A DNA stretch of 64,000 nucleotides from positions 24,846-88,845 of the forward strand of contig JBCCHV010000022.1 in assembly GCA_039028635.1 (NCBI GenBank). Direction: 5' to 3'. Position numbers and translations under genes: made by a program. Below the pieces are notes generated by a model. It saw only the letters and a list, made by a program, of their open reading frames with translations, did no database searches and had not been told where the DNA came from. The stretch is from Acidobacteriota bacterium. GTDB taxonomy: Bacteria; Acidobacteriota; Thermoanaerobaculia; Multivoradales; JBCCEF01. This document shows positions 9,708-18,985 of the stretch, one piece after another (the stretch's first letter is position 1; every line of letters begins with the position of its first letter).

Positions 9708-12049
9708 AACAACGACAGTTGGCGATCGTCGCCGATCACCTTGGCGAAGTCGAGGCCGAGGATGGCGAGCACCGGCTCGGCCACCGGGCGGACCTGCTTG
9801 TCGACATAGTGCTGGTAGTCGAGGGGGCCGTCCCACTGCTCGGCCGGCTCCGGGCCGTTGGGAGTGATCAGGTAGCGGATCACTCGCGGCGCCTTGCCCG
9901 GTAGCTTGCGGGCGGCGGCGACGTGGGGCGGGGTGGTGGCGGTGTACTCCTCGGGCTTCTTGCGCAGCGCTTTGCGGTAGACGAGCTGATCGTCGAACTG
10001 GCCGGCGCGCAGCTCGGCGACGGTGCGCTCGAGGTACTCCTCGACCGGTCGCTCGAAGAACAGGCGCTCGTAGAGTTCACGTTGGACGGCGCGGGCGAGG
10101 TCGGTCCAGTCACGGCGCACCGCTTCGAGGCCGGTGAAGGAGACCTTCGGGCCGTCGCGGTCGTCGACCAGCCCGGCGTAGCGCTTGCGGGCGCCGCCGG
10201 TGCCGTGACGCACCGGCGCCAGCAGGAGCTTGAGGTAGAGGCGTTCGAACTCGAGCTCGAGGCGACTTTCGACCTTCCAGGTGTCAGCGATGTGGTCCGC
10301 CAGGTCGCCGTTGAGGCGCTCGACGAGGTCGCCTCCGAGGGCCCGGGCGGCGCCGGCGTCGGCCGCGCCGGAAGCCACGAACAGGCTATCCGTGTCGCCG
10401 TAGAGGACGCGATAGCCGTAGTCCTCGATGCGCTCCTTCGACCACTGCAGGATGTCGCGCCCGAAGGCGGTGATGGCGCCGGCGACGGGCGGCGAGTAGA
10501 AGCGGCAGGCGGAGGTGCCGAGGACGCCGTAGAACGAGTTCATCAGGATCTTGATGGCGAAGCTGGCGACCTCGTCGCCGGCCGCCTTGGCGGCTTCGCG
10601 GCGCGGGAAGAGGCGATCGAGAAGCTGCGGCAGAATGCCCGGCTGGCGACGGAAGAGGGCGCCGTTGGGGGCGCGGATGGGATTGTCGTCGGGGTCTGCC
10701 CGGTGGTAGCCCAAGGGGTCGATCTGGAAGGTGCGGATGATGCTGGGATACAGGCTCTTGAAGTCGAGCACCAGCACCTGCGGCCAGAGGCCCGGCTCGG
10801 GCTCGAGCACGGCGCCGCCGTAGTTGACTTCGGTGCGACTGCCCGAGCCCTCGCCGAAGGCGGTGCCGCGCGGCCGGGCGACGGTCGGGGCGACGACGGC
10901 GCGGCGCTTGAGCTCCGAAAGGTAGAGCATGTCGAAGGCGGCGATGGAGCCGGAGACGCGATCCGGCGAGAGGCCGGTCAGCAGGCTGCGCTGGCAGGAC
11001 AGCTCGACGAGCTTCAGCTTGGCGAGAATGTCGAGCACCAGCCGCGCATCGACGGCGTTGTAGGCCACGAAGTGCTCGCGGTCCTGGTGGAAGAGGCGCA
11101 AGATCTCGTCCGCCCGGTGTTTGCCGGAGAGCAGCTTGCCTTCCCCCAGGACCTCGCGGGCGACGGCATCGAGGGCGTAGCTCTCCATCTTGATGAAGGC
11201 GCCGCGCAGGAGGCGAATGCCGTCGAGCACCAGGCGACCTGGGAGGCTCGCCTGGGTGCCGCCGCCGCGCTGGGGGCGGAGGCGCAAGGGCGCGCCACCG
11301 CGGCCGAGGGCGAGCTCGACGCCGTGCTCCTCGGCGAGGCGGGCGAGGACCGGGAGGTCGAACTCGAGAATGTTCCAGCCGGTGAGGATGTCCGGATCGA
11401 GGGCGGTGAGGCGCTCGACGAAGGCCTCGAGTAGGGCCTTCTGGGTGGCGAAGGGGCGTGCCGTCGGCGGGCAGTCCATGCCCTCCGGCGTCCACAGCAA
11501 GACTTCCGAGGTGCCGGCGCCTTCGAGCGCGACGGAGAGGAGCTGGCGGGCCCGCGGATCGGTTTCGATGTCGAAAGACAGCACCGCGAGCTGCGGCAAG
11601 GCGGCATCGTCGACGGGGGCCGGCGCGATCTCGGGATTCTCGAAGACCCGACCGAGCCCGGCCGCGAGGCGGCTGTCGCCGTCGATCAGGACTTCGCCGC
11701 GGATACCCCGCTGCACCAGGTAGCGCACCGCGAATCGCACGTCGGCCTCGAAGCAGGCGATGCCGGCATCGAGCAAGCGATCGCGCAGGGCGGGAGTGTC
11801 CGGCGGCGTGCGCACCTCGACGCGTACCGTGGGCTGGTCAGCGAGGGTGCGCTGGTCGCTGGGCTGGGTGGCGATGCCCAGGGCCTCGGCGCGCGGCGCT
11901 TCCGCCGCTTCGATGTAGAAGGCCGGGCGGTCGCGGTCGTCGCGCACCAGGAAGGGCTCGCCGCTGCTCAGCTTGCCGTAAAGGTGGACCACCGCCCGTC
12001 CGCGCTCTAGGCGGTAGGTGGAGTCGAGCAGGAAACCGCGGTAGGCCAT
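9704..12049 (-). CDS. polB: DNA polymerase II (family B)
   Basis: 781 aa, close to E. coli Pol II (783 aa). I chose ATG 12047-12049 (MAYRGFLLDS) because it gives the usual N-terminus; longer in-frame starts would run into the gntR promoter. The 3'-5' exonuclease motifs are SFDIETDP (~residue 158), LTGWNILEFDLPVL, and YNAVDARLVLDIL. The polymerase motifs are DFKSLYPSII (motif A, ~430), KILMNSFYGVLG (motif B, ~500) and YGDTDSLFV (motif C, ~548). All catalytic acids are present, so both polymerase and proofreading should work. In other bacteria Pol II is an SOS-induced enzyme that restarts or bypasses damaged templates. Here it is divergent from the gntR operon, sharing a 120-base control region. 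Confidence 0.95.
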   Translation of the reverse strand: MAYRGFLLDSTYRLERGRAVVHLYGKLSSGEPFLVRDDRDRPAFYIEAAEAPRAEALGIATQPSDQRTLADQPTVRVEVRTPPDTPALRDRLLDAGIACFEADVRFAVRYLVQRGIRGEVLIDGDSRLAAGLGRVFENPEIAPAPVDDAALPQLAVLSFDIETDPRARQLLSVALEGAGTSEVLLWTPEGMDCPPTARPFATQKALLEAFVERLTALDPDILTGWNILEFDLPVLARLAEEHGVELALGRGGAPLRLRPQRGGGTQASLPGRLVLDGIRLLRGAFIKMESYALDAVAREVLGEGKLLSGKHRADEILRLFHQDREHFVAYNAVDARLVLDILAKLKLVELSCQRSLLTGLSPDRVSGSIAAFDMLYLSELKRRAVVAPTVARPRGTAFGEGSGSRTEVNYGGAVLEPEPGLWPQVLVLDFKSLYPSIIRTFQIDPLGYHRADPDDNPIRAPNGALFRRQPGILPQLLDRLFPRREAAKAAGDEVASFAIKILMNSFYGVLGTSACRFYSPPVAGAITAFGRDILQWSKERIEDYGYRVLYGDTDSLFVASGAADAGAARALGGDLVERLNGDLADHIADTWKVESRLELEFERLYLKLLLAPVRHGTGGARKRYAGLVDDRDGPKVSFTGLEAVRRDWTDLARAVQRELYERLFFERPVEEYLERTVAELRAGQFDDQLVYRKALRKKPEEYTATTPPHVAAARKLPGKAPRVIRYLITPNGPEPAEQWDGPLDYQHYVDKQVRPVAEPVLAILGLDFAKVIGDDRQLSLF

Positions 12050-12092
12050 GGCCCCGTCAGGGTACCGCGCCGGGCCGGTCGAGGGCTGGGGG

Positions 12093-12137
12093 TTGACAGA
12101 ATAACGTGTATCGAGTGTACTAGTACGCATGGTACAC
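12093..12137 (+). promoter_or_regulatory. gntR promoter with overlapping palindromic operator
   Basis: TTGACA (12093-12098) is followed after 17 bases by TGTACT (12116-12121), a plausible sigma-70 promoter for the gntR operon. The -10 lies inside the near-perfect palindrome GTGTACTAGTACGC (12115-12128), with a further half-site GTACAC at 12132-12137. YtrA-subfamily GntR proteins bind palindromes of this kind (GTAC/GTAT arms round a TA centre), so autorepression is likely. This is read from the sequence; no binding data are implied. Confidence 0.6.
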
Positions 12138-12169
12138 CTGTCGACACCGGTCCAGGGAAAGCTCTCACC

Positions 12170-12562
12170 ATGATTCAGGTGGTCACCGGGGACGCGCGTC
12201 CGGTCTTCCGCCAGATCGTGGACGGCCTGCGGATGAAGATCGCCACCGGCGAGCTCTCTCCGGGTACTCGACTGCCGAGCGTGCGGGGTCTCGCCCTGCA
12301 GCTCACCATCAACTCCAACACCGTTGCCAAGGCCTATGCCGAGCTGACTTCGGAGGGACTGATCGAGTCTCGCAAAGGGGTCGGTGTGTTCGTCTGCGAG
12401 CCGCGGCAGCGTTTGAGCGATGACGAGCGGCGGCGGCGCCTCGACGAAGCGCTTCAACACTTCGTCAGCGCCGTGGTGGCTCTCGGCTACTCGCCCCAGG
12501 AGATCCTGGCGCGACTCAGCTCGGAGCTCGAGCCCCTCGTTGCGAAGGAACCGAAGCCATGA
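12170..12562 (+). CDS. GntR-family regulator, YtrA subfamily
   Basis: 130 aa. Residues ~10-75 form the GntR winged helix: FRQIVDGLRMKIATGEL, LPSVRGLALQL, then NSNTVAKAYAELTSEGLIE. The effector domain is replaced by a short helical tail of about 50 residues, the hallmark of the YtrA group, whose members usually control the ABC transporter next to them. The stop overlaps the ATG of the ABC gene (ATGA, 12559-12562), so the two are translationally coupled. It probably represses its own promoter through the palindrome at 12115-12128. Confidence 0.92.
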   Translation: MIQVVTGDARPVFRQIVDGLRMKIATGELSPGTRLPSVRGLALQLTINSNTVAKAYAELTSEGLIESRKGVGVFVCEPRQRLSDDERRRRLDEALQHFVSAVVALGYSPQEILARLSSELEPLVAKEPKP

Positions 12563-13554
12563 TCGAAGTTTCCACCCCTCGAAGCTCCGTCGACCGGCCG
12601 AAGCCGGCGCCATCGGGCGAGCCTGCCGAAAGTCCAGGCCCCTCCGGCGACTGGGCCCTCGCAACCCGCGACCTGACCAAGCGGTTCGGTCGCAAGGTCG
12701 CCCTCGATGCCCTCTCCCTGGAGGTCTCCCGCGGTGGCGTGCACGCCCTGGTGGGCAGCAACGGTGCCGGCAAGTCCACCCTCTTCCGCATTCTCCTCGG
12801 CCTGATGCGGCCGAGCGCCGGCGACAGCCAGGTCTTGGGCTTCGACAGCCAGCGCTTGACGCCGCCGGTCCGCGGGCGCATCGGGCTGGTGCACGAAGAG
12901 CACACCCTGCCCGGTTGGATGAGCGTGGCGCGCCTCGAGGCGATGCATCGCCAGCTCTACGGCCGCTGGGACGAGGCCGTCTATCGCGAGGTTTTGGGCC
13001 ATTTTCACGTCTTGCCGGAACAGAAGGTCCGCCAGCTCTCGCGCGGCGAGCGCGCCGGGGTCAACCTCGCCATGGCCCTCGCCCAGCAGCCCGACCTGTT
13101 GATTCTCGACGAGCCCACCCTCGGCCTCGACGTGGTCGCCAAGCAGGCTTTTCTCGAAGCCCTCTTGTTCGTCGGCGAAGAGCCCGATCGCACCGTCCTC
13201 TATTGCTCTCACCAGATGGACGAGATCGAGCGCGTCGCCGAGGATCTGATCATTCTCGAGCGCGGGCGATTGATCAGCCATTCGCCGCCGGAGGATTTTC
13301 TGGCGCGGGTGAGTGCCTGGAACGTGACCTTTTCGTTCGGACCTCTGCCGGTGATTCCGGGCCTTCTCCAGGCGCGTCGGATCGATGGCCAGCAACAGGT
13401 CATCGTGATCGACGCCGAAGAACACTTCCCGGAGCTGTTGCACAGCCTGGGGGGGCAGGACGTGCTGCGCCTTCCGCTCGGTTTCGACCGCGCCGTCAAC
13501 GCCTTCTTGACGCGCAACCACTCGACGCCGGACGCGTCCCTCGAGCAGGGCTAG
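12559..13554 (+). CDS. ABC transporter ATP-binding protein
   Basis: 331 aa. The Walker A motif is GSNGAGKST (~residue 70), the signature is LSRGERAGV, and Walker B is LLILDEPTLGLDV, followed by the switch His in YCSHQMDE. The domain order and the CcmA-like sequence fit an ABC-2-type export subunit. The ~90 residues after the ATPase core are a family-variable tail. The gene lies between the YtrA-type regulator (4-base overlap) and a membrane subunit 9 bases downstream. In characterised systems of this layout, transport is tied to cell-envelope stress or antibiotic resistance; the substrate here is unknown. Confidence 0.92.
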   Translation: MIEVSTPRSSVDRPKPAPSGEPAESPGPSGDWALATRDLTKRFGRKVALDALSLEVSRGGVHALVGSNGAGKSTLFRILLGLMRPSAGDSQVLGFDSQRLTPPVRGRIGLVHEEHTLPGWMSVARLEAMHRQLYGRWDEAVYREVLGHFHVLPEQKVRQLSRGERAGVNLAMALAQQPDLLILDEPTLGLDVVAKQAFLEALLFVGEEPDRTVLYCSHQMDEIERVAEDLIILERGRLISHSPPEDFLARVSAWNVTFSFGPLPVIPGLLQARRIDGQQQVIVIDAEEHFPELLHSLGGQDVLRLPLGFDRAVNAFLTRNHSTPDASLEQG

Positions 13555-13563
13555 GAGATCGTC

Positions 13564-15453
13564 ATGGGGCATTTGATCCTGAGTGAGCTGAGTCGCTTCC
13601 GCACCCTGGTCCTGGCGTTTGGAATCTCTCACCTGGTGGCGCTCCGTTTGCTCGCCACCTTCACCGATCTGTTCTCGCCGTCGACCGCCAAGCTGATCGT
13701 CGGGGTGTTCTTCTATGGTCTTGCCGGGCTGGTCTTCGGCATGCTTCAGATCGGTCCCTATCGGCGTCCCAACCAGTGGGCCTACCTGGTTCATCGGCCC
13801 CTGTCGCCGCGCCGTATCTTCGCGGCCCTGACCATCGCCGGAACGGTGATCCTCGGGCTGGCCTTGGCGCTGCCGATGGCGCTGGCGACCTTGTTTCTCG
13901 ATGTCGGCTCGGCGCAGGGCCTCGACGGCCGCCATTGGTTGATGACGCCGTTTCTCTACGGCGTCGCGGTGGCCTTTTTCCTCTGCGGTCAGTTTGTGCT
14001 GCTGAGCCGAAGTCGTGCTGCCGCGCTGGTGCTGTGCTGGCCCGCCTTCTTCCTCGCCCCGGGGGCGGTGGGTGGTTGGGCCTTCGTGACCATGGCCTTG
14101 GTGCTGTTTTGGCTTCTGGTGGTGGTTTCGTCGGCCTTCAAGCCCAACCTCGGCACCCATGTCGAGAGCCCGGTCGCCCTGGTGGCCACCGCATTGCCTT
14201 TGCAGTATGCCTTTCTCGGCCTCCTGCTGATCAGCGCGAACTTCGTCTACTCGATGGTGGTGATCACTCAGCAGGCGGGACTGCGGGGGCTCCCGACGTT
14301 CAGTTGGAACGACTACTACGGCGAGGGCAGCTACCCATGGGTTCTCACCCTGCCGGAGAAGGAGGGCTTTGCCCACGGCCTCGCCGAGGCCGCGGGCGCC
14401 GAGGCGAAGTTCCTGGCGCGTCAGATCGAGCTGGCGGACGTGCAGTGGGTCGCGCCCCGGATCCTGCGCCGTCCGGTCCGGGGACAGCTCATGTTCCAGG
14501 GCGATCCTGCGCCCCTGATCGACCGTGAGCGCGGCCTGCTCTGGACTTTTCGCCACGACGCCATGGTGTTTGCCGGCATCGAAGCCCGCACCGGCGATGC
14601 CGCCGGCTGGCTCGGAGCTTCGGGCGCTCCGGGCGATCTGCCCACGGATCTCGAACCCTTCTCTGAGGTGCCGGTGGTGGCCGGGTCCTTCGTGATCACG
14701 TCCCAGGAGTTGCGGACTCTCGATTCGGACAGCGGCGAGCTGATGCCCCGCTGGCGTGCCCCGGCCGGAGAGAAGCTGGTCTCGTGGCCGACCCACGAAG
14801 CCGGCGTGACGGCTCTGCTCACCGACCAACAGCTCTACCTGTTCACTCCGCGACGAGACGACGAGTCCTTGGTGGCGCGGGCGGCGGTGCCGTTGCCGAC
14901 GTCCCTCGACAACTTCTTCGGGGCCCACGTCGCCGAGCTGGTCGACGGTTGGGGAGTCGCATTCCTGAGCGGTCGGCGCAGTGACCACGGCTTCGCCGAG
15001 ACTCGCCAGGTGGTGGGAGAGGTGCTGCTCGACGGGCCCTGGCAGGTGGTCGCCGAGCGACCGTTGCGGGTCGGCATGAGCGCCAAGACCCGCTTCTTCG
15101 CCTTCGTCGTCTCTCCTGCTCTGCGCACCTTCCACGATCTCGCCTGGTCGGCGGCGGCACCGCGGCGCCCGAATCGCGTGTTGCCCGCGGAGCTGATCGA
15201 CCGCCGTCTGCCGGCCGGGGTGTGGCCGGCGGCGTTGGCGGTGGCGCTGGCTTCGGCCCTCCTGGCCGGCTGGCTGGGGCGGCGCCGAGAGCTCACTTCG
15301 CGGGCGCGGTGGATTTGGACCCTGGTCGCCTTCCTGACCGGTCTTCCGGGGCTGCTGAGCTTTCTCTTCCTGACCTCGCGGCGCGAATCGGAAGCTCCGT
15401 CCCGACGCCGCTGGCTGCCGAGGACGGGAGCATTGCGCGAGGCGGCGTCTTGA
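13564..15453 (+). CDS. ABC transporter membrane subunit with large extracytoplasmic domain
   Basis: 629 aa. Six or so hydrophobic segments fill residues ~1-240 (for example LIVGVFFYGLAGLVFGML and LALALPMALATLFL). They are followed by a hydrophilic region (~250-535) with short repeated strands that looks like an extracellular beta domain, then two more membrane segments near the C-terminus (WPAALAVALASALLAGW and WIWTLVAFLTGLPGLLSFLF). This resembles the permeases that accompany YtrA/GntR-linked ATPases. The TGA stop overlaps the TTG start of the S9 peptidase gene (15450-15453). The substrate is not known. Confidence 0.8.
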   Translation: MGHLILSELSRFRTLVLAFGISHLVALRLLATFTDLFSPSTAKLIVGVFFYGLAGLVFGMLQIGPYRRPNQWAYLVHRPLSPRRIFAALTIAGTVILGLALALPMALATLFLDVGSAQGLDGRHWLMTPFLYGVAVAFFLCGQFVLLSRSRAAALVLCWPAFFLAPGAVGGWAFVTMALVLFWLLVVVSSAFKPNLGTHVESPVALVATALPLQYAFLGLLLISANFVYSMVVITQQAGLRGLPTFSWNDYYGEGSYPWVLTLPEKEGFAHGLAEAAGAEAKFLARQIELADVQWVAPRILRRPVRGQLMFQGDPAPLIDRERGLLWTFRHDAMVFAGIEARTGDAAGWLGASGAPGDLPTDLEPFSEVPVVAGSFVITSQELRTLDSDSGELMPRWRAPAGEKLVSWPTHEAGVTALLTDQQLYLFTPRRDDESLVARAAVPLPTSLDNFFGAHVAELVDGWGVAFLSGRRSDHGFAETRQVVGEVLLDGPWQVVAERPLRVGMSAKTRFFAFVVSPALRTFHDLAWSAAAPRRPNRVLPAELIDRRLPAGVWPAALAVALASALLAGWLGRRRELTSRARWIWTLVAFLTGLPGLLSFLFLTSRRESEAPSRRRWLPRTGALREAAS

Positions 15454-17444
15454 GCCGGCAGTGGTGGCTCGGGTCCGTCCTCGTCGGCGTCGTGTTGGGC
15501 GTTGTCGGATGGGCGCCGCAGCCGGCCCGGGCGGAGCTGTTGCCGGCGGAGCGCTTCCTGGCGCGATCCGTCGTGTCCTCGGCGGTCGCCTCGCCGAGTG
15601 GCGACCGCCTGGCGTTCGTGATGCGGGAGGCGCAGGGGAGCAGCGTTTGGCTGCTCGAGGCGGAGTCGGAACGGCGCCATCGCCTGTTGGCAGCGCGCTC
15701 TCTGTCGGCCGTGGCCTGGTCCGCCGACGGGGCCGGGCTGGTGGTCGAGATGGACCAGCGTTTGGCCTACGTTCCCGTCGATGGCGGGCGTCCCCACGTC
15801 TTCTACCGCCTCGAGGAAGGCCGGGACGAGCACTACCGCGGTCCCGACCCGGTGGTTCCGGGCGCGGTTCTGGTCACCGAAACGGAACCGCCTTTCCGGT
15901 TGGCGAGGGTCTTCGTCGACGGTCGTCGCGAGGTGCTCTGGCAGGGAGACCGGCGGATTTCGGACTTCCTCGTGAACCGCGACGGTGCGCTGCACTGGAT
16001 CGAAGAGATCGATGGCCTGGAAAAGGTGGTGCGGCGCGCGCGGCCCGCGGCTCCGGAGCTGCTGCGTTGCGGGTTCCGGAGCGCTTGCGGCCTGCTGACG
16101 GCGGCTGCCGCGGATCGGCTTCTGGTCTGGCGGCGCTGGCAGGGGGATCTGTGGGCGATTACCGAGGTGGACGGGGAGAGCGGTGCCGAACGTTTGTTGC
16201 ACCGCGATCCTCTCGGCTTCGCGGACCTGGCGCGAGTCAAGCTCGAGCCGCGAACCGGCCGCCCTCTGCTTGCGGTTCACCATACCGATCGGATGCGCAG
16301 CTATGCCCTCGATCCGGCTCTGGCGGCGACTGTCGAGGCGTTGCAGCGCCGCTTTGCCGGCAGAAATCTGGTGATCGAGCCGCGTCCCGCCGGGCGCTAT
16401 TGGTGGCTGATCGAGCTCGGCGACGATTTACAGCATCCGCGGCATTTCGTCTACGAACCGGCGATGGATCGCCTGCGAGAAGTCCTCGGCGCAGAACGAG
16501 CCGCCGGCGACCCGCTGCCGGACGATGTTCTGGTGCGGCGTCGCGCGGTGCGCTACCGCGCCAGCGACGGCTTCGAGCTCCACGGATTCGTCACCCTGCC
16601 TGCGGGGCGCGATCCGGCCGATCTTCCGCTGGTGGTGAAGGTCCATGGCGGCCCCTGGAATCACGTTCGCCCCGGCTGGGATCCCCATCTGCAGTTCCTG
16701 GTCAGCCGGGGATATGCCGTCTTCGAGCCCAACTTCCGGGCGTCGACCGGCTACGGTCTGCTCTACACCTTGGCCGGTGGCGCCGACTTCGGTGATGGGC
16801 GAGTGCAGCAGGACATCGTCGAGGGCGTCGATCATCTGCTCGCGTCAGGAATCGGAGACGCCCGGCGGGTGGGAATCATGGGTCACTCCTTCGGGGGTTT
16901 CTCGACCCTCGGAGGGCTCGCCTTCACACCCCGCAAGTTCCGCGTCGGCATCGCTTCGGCGCCGCCGATCGACCTCGTGCGCACGATTCGCGAGTACGAC
17001 GACCAGGCCACCTTCGCCAGCGGCCTACCGCTCAAGGATTTGCTGCGGCGGTATTTCTTCGACTTCGAGGATCCGGCGACGGCGCAGGCGATGCAGGAGC
17101 GCTCGCCGCTGGCCCATGTCGGCGAGACCGAGCGCCCCCTGCTCGTCCTGGCCGGGGCCCGTGATGTCAAGGTGGCGGTCGCCGATGTCCGCCACTATGC
17201 AGCGGCACTGCACGACCGCGACCACGACGTCAGCCTGCTGGTCGATGGACGAGCCGGCCATGGCTTCGATCATCGCCTGCTGCGAAGGGCCTACCTGCAC
17301 CTCGTCGAGCGCTTCCTGGGACATCACCTGGGCGGTGCGATCGGCCCGCCGGCGGACGCCGAGTTGGTGGAGTACCTGAACCGCAATCTCGATCTCACCG
17401 GCGAAAGCCTGGCGGCGGCCCTCGCCGTCCCCGAGGGAGGTTGA
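15450..17444 (+). CDS. exported S9-family (prolyl oligopeptidase-like) peptidase
   Basis: About 664 aa from the TTG at 15450, which overlaps the permease stop by four bases and has GAGGCGG upstream. The residues after it form a signal peptide (GSVLVGVVLGVVGW, then PARA). The N-terminal half is a propeller-like region with WSADGAGL-type repeats. The C-terminal half is the alpha/beta hydrolase: KVHGGPWNH for the oxyanion region, GHSFGGF for the Ser (~479), GARDVKV for the Asp (~571) and AGHGFD for the His (~604). S9 enzymes cleave short peptides, often after proline or as dipeptidyl peptidases. Its place as last gene of a GntR-ABC operon suggests it processes a peptide handled by the transporter. 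Confidence 0.9.
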   Translation: MSRQWWLGSVLVGVVLGVVGWAPQPARAELLPAERFLARSVVSSAVASPSGDRLAFVMREAQGSSVWLLEAESERRHRLLAARSLSAVAWSADGAGLVVEMDQRLAYVPVDGGRPHVFYRLEEGRDEHYRGPDPVVPGAVLVTETEPPFRLARVFVDGRREVLWQGDRRISDFLVNRDGALHWIEEIDGLEKVVRRARPAAPELLRCGFRSACGLLTAAAADRLLVWRRWQGDLWAITEVDGESGAERLLHRDPLGFADLARVKLEPRTGRPLLAVHHTDRMRSYALDPALAATVEALQRRFAGRNLVIEPRPAGRYWWLIELGDDLQHPRHFVYEPAMDRLREVLGAERAAGDPLPDDVLVRRRAVRYRASDGFELHGFVTLPAGRDPADLPLVVKVHGGPWNHVRPGWDPHLQFLVSRGYAVFEPNFRASTGYGLLYTLAGGADFGDGRVQQDIVEGVDHLLASGIGDARRVGIMGHSFGGFSTLGGLAFTPRKFRVGIASAPPIDLVRTIREYDDQATFASGLPLKDLLRRYFFDFEDPATAQAMQERSPLAHVGETERPLLVLAGARDVKVAVADVRHYAAALHDRDHDVSLLVDGRAGHGFDHRLLRRAYLHLVERFLGHHLGGAIGPPADAELVEYLNRNLDLTGESLAAALAVPEGG

Positions 17445-17659
17445 GAGCGGGAGGGTAGTGGTCGAACCAGGGATGTCCCGCGCCGTGAGCCGGCCCACTT
17501 CGGGCCGGCGGCCCAGGACGGCGGCCCAGAACGGTTGGCGGAAACCGCCTGCGAGCTCCGTATACCGGTTAGGAACCCCTCCGATCCGGACCGGTGGCAT
17601 CCCCGGTCGCCAGCAACCTGGCGATCAGGAATGCCGCCGCAGGCGAAAGGACTCGATCG

Positions 17660-18985
17660 ATGCACTCTGCCCTCTCGTTGCCCCAGCGTTTCTTGTTTCG
17701 CTGGCTGTTGGCCTACTCTCTGCTCTACACCCTGCCGTTCCCCCTCGACCGCCTGCCGTACCTCGGCGATTCCGTCGGCGAGGCGGTGCGTTCTCTGTGG
17801 ACCAAGGCCGGCGTGTGGTTCGGGCAGCGGGTGGTGGGTATCGAGGGGGAGATCTACACCGGCACGACCGGCAGCGGCGACACCACGCTGGCCTATTTGC
17901 TGGTGGCACTGGTCGGATTGGTCTCCCTCGCCATTGCCGTCGTCTGGTCGCTGGTCGATCGCCAACCGCGCAACTACCGTCGTGCCGGGCGCTGGCTCGC
18001 CCTCGGAGTCAGCTTCTACCTCGGCGTCGTGATGCTCGAGTACGGCTTCGCCAAGCTGATTCCCTCGCAGTTCCCGCGCCCCAGCCTGCATCGCCTGCTG
18101 ACTCCCTATGGCGACTCCTCGCCGATGGGCCTGGTGTGGACCTTCATGGGGCAGTCGCCGGTCTACACGGTGTTCGCCGGCGCTGGCGAGGCGTTTGGCG
18201 GTTTGCTGTTGTTCTTTCGCCGTACGCGGACCTTGGGAGCGGCGGTGCTGACGGCGGTGATGACCAATGTCGTGATGATCAATTACTGCTACGACGTGCC
18301 GGTCAAGCTCTACTCGAGCCACCTTCTGGCGATGGCCATCGGCCTGCTGCTGCTCGAGCGTCGGCGCCTGATCGACTTCTTTCTGCGCTCGCCCGGAGGC
18401 TCTGGCCTGGGCATCGCCTCGCGCCGTGGCCGCCTCGCCCTGGCGGCCTTCGGAGTGCTCCTGGTGGGCACGGTGATCTACACCGGCATCGAGCGCTCCG
18501 GATCCCTCTACCGGGAGTACGGCGACGGCCGCGACAAGCCCGACCTCTGGGGCATTCATGAGGTGGTGTCGTTCGTTGCCGAGGGCGCAGAGGTGCCGCC
18601 CCTGTTGACCGACGAAAACCGCTGGCGGGCCTTGGTGATCGATTGGCCGCGGCCGATGTCCTGGGGAGGCACCGAGCGTCCGGGCATGGTCACGGTACAG
18701 AACATGGACGGCCGCCTCGCGCGCCATCGCCTGGTCTTCGACGAGGGCGAGCGCACCATGACCTTCCTGCCGCCCGAGGCCGCCTCCCTGCAAGCCGTGC
18801 CGGAGGATGAGCGCGCCCTGCTCGACGTCCTGCGCTGGCGGCAGCCCGAGTCTGGAATTCTGGAGCTCATCGGTCGGTGGCGGGGGCAGGCGGTCGAGAT
18901 TCGTCTCGCCACCCGTGCCCTCGACGAGATGGAGCTACCCGGTCGCGGCTTCCACTGGATCAACGAGTTTCCTCGCAACCGCTGA
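17660..18985 (+). CDS. DoxX-like multi-pass membrane protein
   Basis: 441 aa from ATG 17660, with AAAGG nine bases upstream; an in-frame ATG at 17594 has no comparable site. Segments such as LAYLLVALVGLVSLAIAVVW, LALGVSFYLGVVMLEYGFAK and LLAMAIGLLLLERRRL give about six transmembrane helices. The pattern of a conserved Y-G-x-A-K after helix 2 and a G-x-G-E in the next helix resembles DoxX/SURF4-type proteins, whose activities are mostly uncharacterised. The last ~150 residues are hydrophilic. It stands alone between the S9 peptidase gene (215 bases upstream) and the TonB receptor. Confidence 0.7.
   Translation: MHSALSLPQRFLFRWLLAYSLLYTLPFPLDRLPYLGDSVGEAVRSLWTKAGVWFGQRVVGIEGEIYTGTTGSGDTTLAYLLVALVGLVSLAIAVVWSLVDRQPRNYRRAGRWLALGVSFYLGVVMLEYGFAKLIPSQFPRPSLHRLLTPYGDSSPMGLVWTFMGQSPVYTVFAGAGEAFGGLLLFFRRTRTLGAAVLTAVMTNVVMINYCYDVPVKLYSSHLLAMAIGLLLLERRRLIDFFLRSPGGSGLGIASRRGRLALAAFGVLLVGTVIYTGIERSGSLYREYGDGRDKPDLWGIHEVVSFVAEGAEVPPLLTDENRWRALVIDWPRPMSWGGTERPGMVTVQNMDGRLARHRLVFDEGERTMTFLPPEAASLQAVPEDERALLDVLRWRQPESGILELIGRWRGQAVEIRLATRALDEMELPGRGFHWINEFPRNR

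Noticed and set aside
9923..11434. Open frame of about 500 codons opposite polB
   Set aside because: Pure Glu/Ala/Gly/Val shadow of the polymerase gene.
12487..15135. Open frame of 882 codons opposite the ABC transporter genes
   Set aside because: Arg/Gln/His-rich shadow sequence; the plus-strand ABC genes explain the region fully.
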